From NCBI GenBank assembly GCA_002713215.1, contig PAVO01000019.1:186001-250000 (forward strand): a DNA stretch of 64,000 nucleotides, written 5' to 3'. This stretch comes from Crocinitomicaceae bacterium. GTDB taxonomy: Bacteria > Bacteroidota > Bacteroidia > Flavobacteriales_G > Salibacteraceae. The notes under the pieces are model-generated. The model was not told where the DNA came from. It saw only the letters and a list, made by a program, of their open reading frames with translations, and made no database searches. Each line of letters starts with the position of its first letter. Position 1 is the first letter of the stretch. A program made the position numbers and the translations under genes. Shown here in pieces: positions 19,485 through 28,305 of the stretch.

Positions 19485-20767
19485 TAAAATCGTAAGAATT
19501 TATATTTAAGGGAAATCTGAAGTTCTTGATGCCTGTTTTTATCCGTGCTTGCCCATTGAGCATCATTGGTAAAGTCTAGCAAGCCAAATTGTGCACTAGC
19601 TCCAACTTTAAAGTTCTTGGTAAGTTCATACTCATAACCCAATCTGATGCCAAGGTCCATTGAGTTAAAATGATCTTTAAGCCCCCATTGAGTTTCAAAA
19701 TTGGTTTGTGTGCCCTGTAAAGTTTCGGTTTTTGTTTCCATAACCCGGTTACGAACACCCGTTAGGTAAGAGAATGTCGCTCCTCCAATAAAATGATGCT
19801 TTTGAAATACTTGATAATCTATAAACAATGGAATTTCTGCATAATGCAACGAGTTGACCTGAATGGTTGTATTGGTAGTTGTTCTGCCAAATCCATATTG
19901 TTCTTGACTGTAACCAATATTTAGCCCATTGCCTGTTTTACTTTTATAAAACACCCCGGAGCCAATTATGAATTTGTCATTCAGTTGATAGGCATATTCA
20001 ATACCAATGCTGTTTATGAAATTATTACCAAAAATTCCAGAATTATTGGAAAACCCATGATTAAAGGTATTGGCCAGTGACACGTCTAAACTATGTCTTT
20101 TATTGACGATTAGGCTTTTATCTACCGGGTCCGTACTAGGAGCATTAGGAAACTCTAGGTACTCTTCGCCGGAATCGTAATTGTCATATTCGTTAGTCTC
20201 AGTTTTGGACGACTTTGTTTCAGCAATTAGCTCACGCTCTTCTACCTGATAAACAATTTCTTCAGCAGGTTCCTTAACAATAAAATTGACTGGAGTTGAT
20301 ATGGTGATATCACGTAGATTAGATACAATTGCCATTCGGTTAAACACAATTCTGTTTTTAACTATGGGCTCTTCCTTGGAGCCATTATCTACTGCTTTTT
20401 TACTCGATGTCGATGTCAATTTAGGAAGAAGACCAGCTTCAGCTACGACTGTTTTGTCAGCTTTAGTCTCCAGGTTATTGGCTTCATTTTGCTCCAATGG
20501 AACATTTATATCATCGTCAACGGAAGCAACTTGCTTTTCTTCAATGTTGTTAGGAATATTATTAGGGGATTGAATATACCAGTAGCTTCCAATTGAAATC
20601 AGAAGCAACAGGGAAGCGGCAATTCCACTTCTACGATACCAGGAAGTTTTACTTGACCTTGCATCGAGCATAGATTCCATTTCACCCCATGCGTCCTCGT
20701 TAAAAGAGTACTCTTGATCCTGAAGTGAATTTCGAAATAATTTATCTATGTTATTTTCCTTGCTCAT
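19484..20767 (-). CDS. Anti-sigma-like single-pass protein fused to an outer-membrane beta-barrel
   Basis: 427 residues from the ATG at 20767; the frame stays open to 20803, but the extra residues look non-coding and MSKENNIDKLFRN is the natural start. Order: cytosolic acidic helix with NEDAWGEMESML (about 22-33), one membrane segment (IAASLLLLISIGSYWYI), a Pro/Asn/Glu-rich linker of about 160 residues, then about 200 residues of alternating beta-strands (LNDKFIIGSGVFY, NFKVGASAQFGLLDF) ending in KYKFLRF with a terminal Phe, the BAM-type signal. The gene overlaps the sigma factor by 17 bp. Anti-sigma activity is inferred from the gene order and N-terminal pattern. Confidence 0.7.
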   Translation of the reverse strand: MSKENNIDKLFRNSLQDQEYSFNEDAWGEMESMLDARSSKTSWYRRSGIAASLLLLISIGSYWYIQSPNNIPNNIEEKQVASVDDDINVPLEQNEANNLETKADKTVVAEAGLLPKLTSTSSKKAVDNGSKEEPIVKNRIVFNRMAIVSNLRDITISTPVNFIVKEPAEEIVYQVEERELIAETKSSKTETNEYDNYDSGEEYLEFPNAPSTDPVDKSLIVNKRHSLDVSLANTFNHGFSNNSGIFGNNFINSIGIEYAYQLNDKFIIGSGVFYKSKTGNGLNIGYSQEQYGFGRTTTNTTIQVNSLHYAEIPLFIDYQVFQKHHFIGGATFSYLTGVRNRVMETKTETLQGTQTNFETQWGLKDHFNSMDLGIRLGYEYELTKNFKVGASAQFGLLDFTNDAQWASTDKNRHQELQISLKYKFLRF

Positions 20768-21335
20768 AGTACGAATTGCCAGCGCGGTCAACCGCAAGGG
20801 CAATCATTTCTCTTAATTTTTTTCTTGCAAACGATAAATGCCACTTGGACGTCCCATCGGAGATACCAAGCATATTGGCAATTTCTTTATGTGCATAACC
20901 CTCAATTGTATACAGGTTAAACACTTTTCTGCTCTCTGGTGGAAGCTGTTGAACCATTCCTAGAAGCTCTTCAGCTTCAAAGTTCAAGTCGGCAGCGTTG
21001 TACTCAACCCATCTGCTGTCATTTGATCCAACAGACTGGATATCGCTAAACTGAATAATGTTTTTTTGTTTGCTATACTTTCGATGCTCATCGATAATTG
21101 CATTGATCATGATTCTTCTGATCCATGCTTCGAATGGGCGATCATCTTTAAACAAGTGAAGTTTTGTCAGAATCTTCATGAATCCTTTATTCAACAAGAA
21201 TTCTGCATCCTCTTTGTTTTTTTCGTACCGCAAACAAACTGACAGTAAAATGCTGTAACAAGATCTATACAAAGCAAATTGAGCCTTGCGATTATCTTTC
21301 ATGCATAGTTTCAGTATGTCCTTTTCTACTTTCAC
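20751..21335 (-). CDS. ECF-type RNA polymerase sigma factor
   Basis: 194 residues. Sigma-70 region 2 lies at about residues 25-95 (EDAEFLLNKGFMKILTKL, FEAWIRRIMINAIIDEHRK). Region 4 lies at about 125-185, with helix-turn-helix EGYAHKEIANMLGISDGTSKWHLSFARKKLRE (given in pieces: HKEIANMLGISDGTSKWH). Such factors redirect RNA polymerase when released from an anti-sigma factor. The next gene overlaps by 17 bp and encodes the presumed anti-sigma/barrel protein. Its own upstream region carries a housekeeping-type promoter. Confidence 0.93.
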   Translation of the reverse strand: MKVEKDILKLCMKDNRKAQFALYRSCYSILLSVCLRYEKNKEDAEFLLNKGFMKILTKLHLFKDDRPFEAWIRRIMINAIIDEHRKYSKQKNIIQFSDIQSVGSNDSRWVEYNAADLNFEAEELLGMVQQLPPESRKVFNLYTIEGYAHKEIANMLGISDGTSKWHLSFARKKLREMIALAVDRAGNSYYEQGK

Positions 21336-21353
21336 CTAAAATTAAAAGTTGCC

Positions 21354-21384
21354 CAAATATAGTTATTAAACTATTGTTAGCCAA
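21354..21384 (-). promoter_or_regulatory. Promoter of the ECF sigma operon
   Basis: Read on the minus strand, TTG (21382-21384) is followed by a 20-bp spacer and TATATTTG (21354-21361), close to the primary-sigma consensus. The unit therefore appears to have basal transcription independent of its own sigma factor. Confidence 0.55.
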
Positions 21385-21399
21385 CTCTTTAAATTATTG

Positions 21400-22392
21400 C
21401 TATTCTTTAGTAATTCTTACCACCTCCTTGGCATTACTGCCTTCAAGAATTAAAAAATATATTCCACTTTCCATTAAGCTTATATCAATAGCCTCATTTT
21501 CAATCGTTGCACCAGTAATTCTCTCTTTTCCTGTATAGTCCAACAGCTTATATCCGGTAAACCGATCTGCATTTTTAAGGTTTAATTTAGATCGGCACGG
21601 ATTGGGGAAGACTTTTAGTAGTTTGTCTTGAGTAGCCACTAGTCCGGTCGCACCACCTTTAAACCTTACCGTAGATTTCTCAAGTACAAAGTCCTGATTT
21701 TCAACTTTATTTTTACTTGAGTTTAAACTTATTAGATGTTCAACCATGGATTTTCCCGGATAGTCAACTACAAGGCTATAGTTCATGATTGGTACATTAG
21801 AAAATCGATACTTTCCATTTTCGTCAGTAACCGTTCTTCGAATTACCGAACCGTTGTGAAGAATCAATACCGGAATATTTTTAGCTTCCTCTCCAATAGG
21901 AAAATTAATATCTCCTGATCCATATTCTACCTTTCCCGAAATCTCTGCGCTTCCAAGAAAAACATTCATTTTCTCCAAATCGATGGTTCTGTTAATCATA
22001 TCCCGGCGCAGCACTATGGCCTTTGAATTAATCCAAACCGCACTTCCACCGTAGTAGGTATCAATAAAATTGTTGTTAGTGTTTAGTGATTTGGCCCGGA
22101 TGTAATAAGTTCCGGAGACCATTTTTCTGAAGCTGAAGCGGCCTTGATTGTTATAAGAGTGAATTGAATCTACCAATTCTACTGTTCCCTGAATTTGCTC
22201 CCGATAAAGATAAATTACTGCTGAGTCCGATTGGAAATTACTCTGAGTTACCTGACCAGCCAACTCAAATAGATTTTGTGAAGAAAGAAAAATGATTTGT
22301 CTTTCGGTTCTGGATATTTGCGCATTTATTGTTCCTAAAGCCAATAAAATGACCATCAAAATACCAGTTATTCTGAAGATTAGTGCGCGCAC
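21400..22392 (-). CDS. Secreted protein with carboxypeptidase-regulatory-like domain and type A T9SS sorting domain
   Basis: 330 residues. The signal peptide ends at LGTINA before Gln-Ile-Ser. The middle has a CarboxypepD_reg-like beta-sandwich (GKYRFSNVPIMNYSLVVDYPG, about residues 192-212, given as GKYRFSNVPI and YSLVVDYPG). The last 70 residues are a type A sorting domain: LKVFPNPCRSKLNL, followed by YKLLDYTGKE and SGIYFLIL. It is therefore exported by Sec and then by the type IX system. No catalytic motif is visible. It lies between hemJ and the sigma unit, same strand, without evident coupling. Confidence 0.82.
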   Translation of the reverse strand: MRALIFRITGILMVILLALGTINAQISRTERQIIFLSSQNLFELAGQVTQSNFQSDSAVIYLYREQIQGTVELVDSIHSYNNQGRFSFRKMVSGTYYIRAKSLNTNNNFIDTYYGGSAVWINSKAIVLRRDMINRTIDLEKMNVFLGSAEISGKVEYGSGDINFPIGEEAKNIPVLILHNGSVIRRTVTDENGKYRFSNVPIMNYSLVVDYPGKSMVEHLISLNSSKNKVENQDFVLEKSTVRFKGGATGLVATQDKLLKVFPNPCRSKLNLKNADRFTGYKLLDYTGKERITGATIENEAIDISLMESGIYFLILEGSNAKEVVRITKE

Positions 22393-22427
22393 GTAGAACT
22401 ATACGAAGAAAATGGCCAAAAAGTTGG

Positions 22428-22964
22428 CTACTGATTGCTTCTTTTTGACTTATACATTCGAATAGCTGCCCAGAGTGCTAGTCCAAGGCCAAAGATTCCG
22501 GCAAGGCCCCATACAAAACTTATGGTGTCACGGAGTACAATAATGAAGATTATTGAGACCAGAAATAAGGTTGCCAGTTCATTCCAGAGCCTAAGTTTTA
22601 AGGAAGAATATTTATAAATATTGTTTTGCAATTGGCTATAAATACGTTGGCAAGACATGTGATAAAGGTAGAGACCTGCTATAAAAGCAAGTTTAAGTTG
22701 CATAAACGGTTCGGTAAGGTAGGCGGGCCTTTCATACAACATCCAAAATGCGAAAATGGAAATTAGAATGGCCGATGGCCAGGTTATTCCATACCACAAC
22801 CGTTTTTCCATAATCTTGAATTGGTCGATCAATATTTGCTTTTCGGATTCTGGTTTTAGGTTAGCTTCTGTGTGGTAGATAAAAAGACGCACTATGTAAA
22901 ACAGCCCTGCAAACCAGGTGACCATAAAAACAAGATGGAGTGCTTTTAAATATTCAAATGTCAT
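22428..22964 (-). CDS. hemJ: HemJ-type protoporphyrinogen IX oxidase
   Basis: 178 residues with four membrane segments. The family oxidises protoporphyrinogen IX to protoporphyrin IX in heme synthesis. The signature KALHLVFMVTWFAGLFYIVRL (about residues 7-27; core ALHLVFMVTWFAGLF) and the following YHTEA are diagnostic, and include the conserved His. MEKRLWYGITWPS and a C-terminal Arg-containing segment also match. Older annotations call this CopD-like. It is divergent from the thioesterase gene with paired TAnnTTTG boxes between them. Heme made here would supply ctaA, also in this window. Confidence 0.88.
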   Translation of the reverse strand: MTFEYLKALHLVFMVTWFAGLFYIVRLFIYHTEANLKPESEKQILIDQFKIMEKRLWYGITWPSAILISIFAFWMLYERPAYLTEPFMQLKLAFIAGLYLYHMSCQRIYSQLQNNIYKYSSLKLRLWNELATLFLVSIIFIIVLRDTISFVWGLAGIFGLGLALWAAIRMYKSKRSNQ

Positions 22965-22979
22965 AATCTGGACTTAGCG

Positions 22980-22987
22980 CAAAGGTA
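22980..22987 (-). promoter_or_regulatory. -7 box of hemJ
   Basis: On the minus strand it reads TACCTTTG, 15 nt before the hemJ ATG. It faces the thioesterase promoter 40 bp away. Confidence 0.5.
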
Positions 22988-23025
22988 GTGCAAGGCTAAT
23001 TGTTATGGTAAGAATATTCAAACCT

Positions 23026-23033
23026 TACCTTTG
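23026..23033 (+). promoter_or_regulatory. -7 box of the acyl-CoA thioesterase gene
   Basis: TACCTTTG lies 13 nt before the ATG at 23047. A possible -33 element is ATTG (22999-23002) with a 23-bp spacer. Confidence 0.5.
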
Positions 23034-23046
23034 AAAAAAAGAATTG

Positions 23047-23556
23047 ATGAAGGGAAAAAAAGCGTCAGAATCAAAAGCTACTACTACTCACCTTATTTTA
23101 CCCAATGATACCAATGTATTGGGGAATTTAATGGGTGGCCAGCTATTAAGCTGGATGGACCTTACTTCCGCAATTGCAGCTCACCGGCACTGCGGACGAG
23201 TTGTGGTTACAGCCAGTGTCAATAATGTTTCATTCAACAGGGCGATTGGCTTGGGCGATATTGTAACCATTGAAGCCAAAGTTTCCAGGGCATTTACATC
23301 GTCCATGGAGGTTTATTTGGATGTTAGCATTGAGAATAGAACCACGGGAACAAAAACAAAAAGCAATGAGGCCATCTACACTTTTGTGGCAGTGGACCAA
23401 AACGGCAAAGCCATTGAAGTTCCGGAATTAATTCCGGAAAGTAAAGAAGAGCAAATAAGATTTGACGGTGCTTTGCGCAGAAAGCAGCTAAGCCTTATCC
23501 TGGCCGGGAAAATGAAACCCGATGATGCTTCTGAGCTAAAAGCTCTATTTACATAA
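23047..23556 (+). CDS. Hotdog-fold acyl-CoA thioesterase
   Basis: 169 residues from the ATG at 23047; a TTG one codon earlier is the alternative. It hydrolyses acyl-CoA to free acid and CoA in the cytosol. The YciA/ACOT-type signature is present: NVLGNLMGGQLLSWMD (about residues 19-34) with the catalytic-loop Asp, followed by VTASVNNVSFNRAIGLGDIV (in pieces: VNNVSFNRA, GDIV). Length matches a single-hotdog hexameric enzyme. Chain-length preference cannot be told. The gene stands alone between divergent hemJ and a convergent membrane protein. Confidence 0.9.
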   Translation: MKGKKASESKATTTHLILPNDTNVLGNLMGGQLLSWMDLTSAIAAHRHCGRVVVTASVNNVSFNRAIGLGDIVTIEAKVSRAFTSSMEVYLDVSIENRTTGTKTKSNEAIYTFVAVDQNGKAIEVPELIPESKEEQIRFDGALRRKQLSLILAGKMKPDDASELKALFT

Positions 23557-23561
23557 ATTTA

Positions 23562-24068
23562 CTATGCTACTTTGGCTTGCGCCTTAGGACCGTATAATGG
23601 GCCCTGGTATTCGGTTTCGCCGGACATACCCAGATACATGACGTAAAATCCATTAAATAATAGAACCAAAAGGTAACTGACGATAGATCTTTTACCGAAA
23701 CATTTACAAAGTTCTATATAGACAATAACCGCAAATACGAAGAATATCACTGCGGATAAGATAAAAGTAATATTTGCTGCCATGGACACATCGCCCGTCC
23801 AAATAATGTAGGCCATAATAGGAGGGGGGAAAATAACAAAGATGGATTGCCATGCAGGTCTACCCATTATTTTCAGGAATACAATAACATTCCAGATTGG
23901 AACAATGCTAGCCACACCAGGTAAATTACACTTGTAATACAGTACAAATTGTCCTAGAATTCCAAACGCGGCTAAGAGTGAAAGTATGATAAGCGCGAAT
24001 TCGTGGTGTGAAGCATGTTCAATAAGTTCGAAGATCGAACTCTTAATTAGCTCGTGAAGTTTCTCCAT
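23562..24068 (-). CDS. DUF5684-like membrane protein
   Basis: 168 residues with about four hydrophobic segments. The order CNLPGVASIVPIWNVIVFLKIMGRPAWQ (pieces: SIVPIWNVIVFLKI, GRPAWQ), then YIELCKCFGKRSIVSYLLVL and a terminal YQGPLYG, matches the small DUF5684 family, in which Trp, Gly-Arg/Lys-Pro and FGK are conserved. Function is unknown. It lies 98 bp downstream of bactofilin on the same strand and converges with the thioesterase, leaving a 5-bp gap. Confidence 0.6.
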   Translation of the reverse strand: MEKLHELIKSSIFELIEHASHHEFALIILSLLAAFGILGQFVLYYKCNLPGVASIVPIWNVIVFLKIMGRPAWQSIFVIFPPPIMAYIIWTGDVSMAANITFILSAVIFFVFAVIVYIELCKCFGKRSIVSYLLVLLFNGFYVMYLGMSGETEYQGPLYGPKAQAKVA

Positions 24069-24166
24069 AAGAATCTATTTTGGGATTATGCCCTATAAAA
24101 TTATGGAAATCGTTCACATACCCAACAAGATGTTAAAATATGTTTATAACAGGTATTTAACTGGTC

Positions 24167-24580
24167 TTAAGCAGTCTTTTCTCGCAGGTCGTCTTGCGAT
24201 TCGGAGATGTCTTTAATTACCGCGCCCATGTTGCAATTGCCGGTAAAATTGGCTCCAGGTTCAATGGATAATTTGCCAGTTTCAATATCGCCATTAATTC
24301 TGGCTGTTGCTTGCAAGGATAGCAACTCCTTAACCTGAATTTTTCCTTTCAATGAACCAGAAACATTTGAATTCTGACATAAAATTTCTCCCTCAACTTT
24401 TCCTGTCTCGCCAATTACAACTTTGCCGGCTGAAGTAATTGTTCCTATAAGTTCCCCGTCTATTCTTATATCACCGTTTGTATCGATGTCACCAGAAATT
24501 TTTGTTCCACCTGCAATATGATTTCTTGCAGAAGCATCTAACTCTCCGTTCTTCGCCATATTTTTTCTTGACATTAGCAT
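24167..24580 (-). CDS. Bactofilin
   Basis: 137 residues. The DUF583 beta-helix core is evident as repeats of about 17 residues with G-x-I/V spacing: NHIAGGTKISGDIDTNGDIRIDG (in pieces: GTKISGDID, GDIRIDGEL), VVIGETGKVEGEI, and ARINGDIETGKLSIEPGA. It polymerises without nucleotide and scaffolds envelope enzymes such as M23 peptidases, one of which is encoded 2.8 kb away. The ATG at 24580 or one at 24574/24559 may be used. A TACTTTTG box lies 17 nt upstream. Confidence 0.92.
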   Translation of the reverse strand: MLMSRKNMAKNGELDASARNHIAGGTKISGDIDTNGDIRIDGELIGTITSAGKVVIGETGKVEGEILCQNSNVSGSLKGKIQVKELLSLQATARINGDIETGKLSIEPGANFTGNCNMGAVIKDISESQDDLREKTA

Positions 24581-24596
24581 AGCTTACTATAAAACG

Positions 24597-24604
24597 CAAA
24601 AGTA
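24597..24604 (-). promoter_or_regulatory. -7 box of bactofilin
   Basis: Minus-strand TACTTTTG in the 40-bp gap between sprE and the bactofilin gene, so bactofilin probably has its own promoter. Confidence 0.45.
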
Positions 24605-24620
24605 ATTTATTATTAACAAC

Positions 24621-27185
24621 CTAAAGTTGATAATTGGTTTTCATGAATTCCTGATACACATCTATTCTCTTGTCTTGAAAGAATAGCGCGTAATTGGTAT
24701 AGGATATAATGAGCAAATCGAAATTCGAGGCGTTTATTTTCTTAAGACTGGTCTGGTTGCCTGAAAATGCACTGAAATAGTCCTTTGCCTTGCTCTCCGA
24801 GCCAAATTGTTTAATGGAAACCATGTGCATTTTTTTGTTCAATAGCACCGATGAAATATTAATGCCTTTGCCGACATGGTAGGCCTTGTTATAATTATCC
24901 ATGGATTTTTTTATTTCTTCAATATTGTTTCCATCAACCGGAACCATTAAAAGAACTAAGTGCCTGGCATTTCGCTCATAAACGTATTTAGGGGCTTCTT
25001 TTTTCTCAATGATTGCTTTTTTGGTTGTTAAAATTTTAACTCTGTTTTGAGCATCTTTTGCTTCAGGGGTGCCACCATATTCACCGGAAAACTTTTTTAA
25101 AGAAGCAACGAGCTGTTCCTTATCTCCCTGTGATCCCACACTTAATGCTTTCAGGTATTGAAATTTGTTTGACAAATAATTTTTGGGATACTTTTTTTCC
25201 GATTCATCTACGTAATCGATACATGCTTTGTAAAAGCCCCTATCATAATAGTAATACGCTTTTTTATACCGCCTTTCAATTGCCTTTTTTTCGTTGGACA
25301 TCTCCAACGCATAATTAGGATCCCGGATTATTTTGGCGTAATCACTATTGGGATACTTATACAAGACGTAGTTCTTGAAGTAATTGGAGGAATCAATTCG
25401 GTTCTCAGAATAATACAATCGATAGAGCAGGTAGTAACTTGAAAGATGGTGCTGTGAGGAGTCGAAACGCGAAACCAACATTCGGAAGGACCCAATTGCC
25501 CGGGCATCGTCGTTCATGTTCTCCTTGTATATGTTCCCGAGTTTATAATAAGCGTTTATAATCTTCTGATCTGATTCGGACCTTGCCTCCTTTGTTCTTG
25601 GGATGTCTTTAAGGTAGCTATCTACATCTTTAATTCCACTAATTGTTGAATCGGTTGCATCGGTATTAAATGAAGCCAGGTCATCTTCAGAATCGGTGGA
25701 TCGGTCACTTCTTCTCCAATTATCTTCGTTGGCTCGCGAACCCCAAATTTGCTTAAACTCTTGCTGCCCGATCTTTATGTTCCTTTCGTTATAGAAATAC
25801 CATTTTCCTTTTTCTGATCCATCATCAAAACCACGATCCGTGGTTTGGGAAAGGTTTCCTCCACCTTCTAGCGCTTCCCTTTTACGTTCTTCTTCTGCCA
25901 GCCTTTCATCAATTACCTCTTCAACCAGGGCCATTAATTCTTCTTCTGATAAGTCTGCAAGACCCTGGAGACTGTCCTGCGTTTCAATAATTACAATTTG
26001 ATCCACCAGGTCCTTGAGGCTGGTTTGAATATTAATAATGTGTTTGCGGTTAGGAAAATCGTCAGGCAGATAAACTACTGCACTGTCATAATAAGCCTGA
26101 GCTGGTTTATACTCGGGCTTGCTGAAATAGATTTGTCCAAGGGTTAAAAATGATAGCCCTTTTTGATAGTCATCTTCAACACTGACTTTCGCAGAGAGCT
26201 TTAACGCCTTAATCTGTTTATCCTCGCGGTCTTCCTGCCTATAGATCTTTGAGAGTGCATAATAAAGCTTATCCCTGTACTCTTTGTTTTTGTCATCCCT
26301 GAGCATTTTTAACAGGGTCTTTTTAATGTCGTAGCTACTTCCATCAGCATTGGTATAAGACAAGGCTCGATGAATTTGTGCCCAAAATTCCATTTCGTAA
26401 TCAGGGTGTTTTTTTACAACTATTTGGTAGGTTCGATTGGCCCGAATCGTTTCGCCTTGCATTGCATAAAGCTGAGCGAGAACAAATAGCCAACGTGTAA
26501 GGCGTTCTTTGTCCTTTTCAAATCGGGTTGCATCCTCTAAGTCAATAATGGCTTTTGGATAATCTTCTAGTGCAATGTGATACTGGGCCGAAACAGCTTT
26601 ATAAAATGGCAAATATTCATCTGGAATTTTGCTGTTATTTTCCAAAGATTTGAGAACCACTTCGGCCCGGTCGTAGTTTTCTTGTTCAAGCAATGTTCTT
26701 ACCAACCAAATTCTCGCTTCAATTTTTAGCTCACTTTTTTTGTACTTCTTAGCCACGTATTCGAAAATGGGCCTGCATTCTCCCCAGTTTTTTTCATAGA
26801 AATAGGCCTTCCCAATTAATATCCAGGTATCGTCGATCCATTTGCAATATTCCTTTCCCTTAATATTCATGGAGTGGAATTGGATTACGCGACTGCTTTT
26901 TTTGATGACCACATCCATTTCGGTTTGTACGGACTTAGCCATTTCCTTGTCACCGATTACAAACAATGGAAGGAGCTCTCTGTAGTTTTCTTTGTGACCG
27001 TTTTCAACTTTTAAAACACCTTTTTTGTATTCCTCTTTGGCGTTGAAGTACCCATTATACTTGGCATTAATGTTATGGTAGCTTCGGGTCATAAAGTTGT
27101 TTTTCTTTTGGGAACAACTCACCATAACCAATGCAATAAGTGCAAAAGCCGGAAGCAAAACAGTATATCTAGAAGAATTGACCAA
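24621..27185 (-). CDS. sprE: Type IX secretion TPR lipoprotein SprE/PorW
   Basis: 854 residues. The signal peptide ends in the lipobox VMVSC (Cys24). The N-terminus CSQKKNNFMTRSYHNINAKYN (pieces: KKNNFMTRSYHN, INAKYNGYFN) is the characteristic opening of this family. TPR-like helical repeats run from about residue 90 to 410, with an acidic/charged middle and another helical block at about 530-680. A conserved C-terminal domain at about 740-854 ends YQEFMKTNYQL. The protein is a periplasmic component needed for type IX secretion and gliding. It is divergent from the M23 peptidase gene, a common neighbour. Confidence 0.88.
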   Translation of the reverse strand: MVNSSRYTVLLPAFALIALVMVSCSQKKNNFMTRSYHNINAKYNGYFNAKEEYKKGVLKVENGHKENYRELLPLFVIGDKEMAKSVQTEMDVVIKKSSRVIQFHSMNIKGKEYCKWIDDTWILIGKAYFYEKNWGECRPIFEYVAKKYKKSELKIEARIWLVRTLLEQENYDRAEVVLKSLENNSKIPDEYLPFYKAVSAQYHIALEDYPKAIIDLEDATRFEKDKERLTRWLFVLAQLYAMQGETIRANRTYQIVVKKHPDYEMEFWAQIHRALSYTNADGSSYDIKKTLLKMLRDDKNKEYRDKLYYALSKIYRQEDREDKQIKALKLSAKVSVEDDYQKGLSFLTLGQIYFSKPEYKPAQAYYDSAVVYLPDDFPNRKHIINIQTSLKDLVDQIVIIETQDSLQGLADLSEEELMALVEEVIDERLAEEERKREALEGGGNLSQTTDRGFDDGSEKGKWYFYNERNIKIGQQEFKQIWGSRANEDNWRRSDRSTDSEDDLASFNTDATDSTISGIKDVDSYLKDIPRTKEARSESDQKIINAYYKLGNIYKENMNDDARAIGSFRMLVSRFDSSQHHLSSYYLLYRLYYSENRIDSSNYFKNYVLYKYPNSDYAKIIRDPNYALEMSNEKKAIERRYKKAYYYYDRGFYKACIDYVDESEKKYPKNYLSNKFQYLKALSVGSQGDKEQLVASLKKFSGEYGGTPEAKDAQNRVKILTTKKAIIEKKEAPKYVYERNARHLVLLMVPVDGNNIEEIKKSMDNYNKAYHVGKGINISSVLLNKKMHMVSIKQFGSESKAKDYFSAFSGNQTSLKKINASNFDLLIISYTNYALFFQDKRIDVYQEFMKTNYQL

Positions 27186-27222
27186 AAAGGGATTTCTTTA
27201 ACTTGCCCAAACGGCGAAAATG

Positions 27223-27230
27223 CAAAAATA
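27223..27230 (-). promoter_or_regulatory. -7 box of sprE
   Basis: Minus-strand TATTTTTG about 38 nt upstream of the sprE ATG. The 207-bp sprE-M23 spacer holds no convincing gene. Confidence 0.4.
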
Positions 27231-27392
27231 TTTCATTTTATTACGGAGGGTACAAAACATTCTCTAGCTCAGGCAAAAATTGGCGAAAGTGAAGAACAAA
27301 CTAACTGGATTATTGGGTTTGTTTTGCTTTTAGAATATTTTATAGGATGCCAGCCATTCTATTTGAGCTTATTCATGATATTTGTTTCCTGA

Positions 27393-28283
27393 ATGGAGAA
27401 GAAAAGGGATAAGGACAAGAAAGCCAAAAAGATAATTCAGAAAATACGTCACAAGTATCGACTTGTCGTAATGAATGATGACACTTTTGAGGAACGATTT
27501 TCATTCGTTTTGTCTCCGTTAAACGTGTTTACCTGGGGTGGAATGTCTCTTCTGTTATTTGCGGTGTTACTTACCATTCTTATTGCCTTTACACCTCTTC
27601 GGGAATTTATTCCCGGCTATGCCGATATAAACACAAGGAACTTGGCTACAATCGCTGCTATACGTACCGATTCCATGCAGTTGGCGCTAGAGAAAAACGA
27701 GAGGTATATAGCCAATATTAAGATGATTCTGGAGGGAAAAGAAGCACAAAGTGCAGATACAAATGTGAAACATAAGTCTGTAAAGCCGGATATGGACAAG
27801 ATAAATTTTGCGCGTTCCAGGGAAGATTCTTTAATGCGCGAAAGGGTAGAGGAGGAAGAAAGGTTTAACGTAAACCTAAAAGACACCAAAGGCCGGGATG
27901 ATAGAATGATGAAGATTCTGTTATTTCCTCCGTTAAAAGGAGTCGTTACCTCTCATTTTAATCCTTCAGTTAAACATTATGGTGTCGATGTTGTACCAAC
28001 TACTTCCAATGCTTCGGTTAGTGCGACTTACGATGGTGTTATAATCCATTCTGCCTGGACCACCGGCGAAGGACATGTACTCTACATTCAACATGCAGGA
28101 GACCTGGTATCGGTATACAAGCATAACTCGGCCTTACTTAAGAAAATAGGAGACAATGTTAAAGCCGGCGAGGTTGTCGCTATTGTAGGAAATTCCGGAG
28201 AACTTTCTTCGGGACCTCACCTTCACTTTGAGCTTTGGTACAAGGGAACACCAATGAATCCAGAAGAATACCTGGTGTTTTAA
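27393..28283 (+). CDS. M23-family (LytM) murein endopeptidase, membrane-anchored
   Basis: 296 residues. A basic cytosolic N-terminus is followed by one membrane segment (about residues 47-71), a coiled-coil region (about 90-175) and a C-terminal LytM domain. Zinc ligands are present: H-Y-G-V-D (about 199-203) and H-L-H-F-E (about 276-280), plus the intermediate YKHNS histidine. It is therefore predicted active, cutting peptide cross-links in the periplasm. Coiled-coil LytM proteins often work with bactofilin or division machinery, and a bactofilin gene lies just beyond sprE. Confidence 0.9.
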   Translation: MEKKRDKDKKAKKIIQKIRHKYRLVVMNDDTFEERFSFVLSPLNVFTWGGMSLLLFAVLLTILIAFTPLREFIPGYADINTRNLATIAAIRTDSMQLALEKNERYIANIKMILEGKEAQSADTNVKHKSVKPDMDKINFARSREDSLMRERVEEEERFNVNLKDTKGRDDRMMKILLFPPLKGVVTSHFNPSVKHYGVDVVPTTSNASVSATYDGVIIHSAWTTGEGHVLYIQHAGDLVSVYKHNSALLKKIGDNVKAGEVVAIVGNSGELSSGPHLHFELWYKGTPMNPEEYLVF

Positions 28284-28305
28284 GAAAAGAAGTTAGAATA
28301 ACTGC

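Noticed and set aside
22415-22428. Short GCCAA/TTGGC hairpin after hemJ
   Set aside because: The stem is 5 bp and overlaps the hemJ stop, with only a weak T-rich tail, too little for a terminator call.
27075-27392. 105-codon plus-strand ORF before the M23 gene
   Set aside because: It overlaps the conserved start of sprE and the sprE -7 box, and its sequence resembles no secreted or cytosolic protein.
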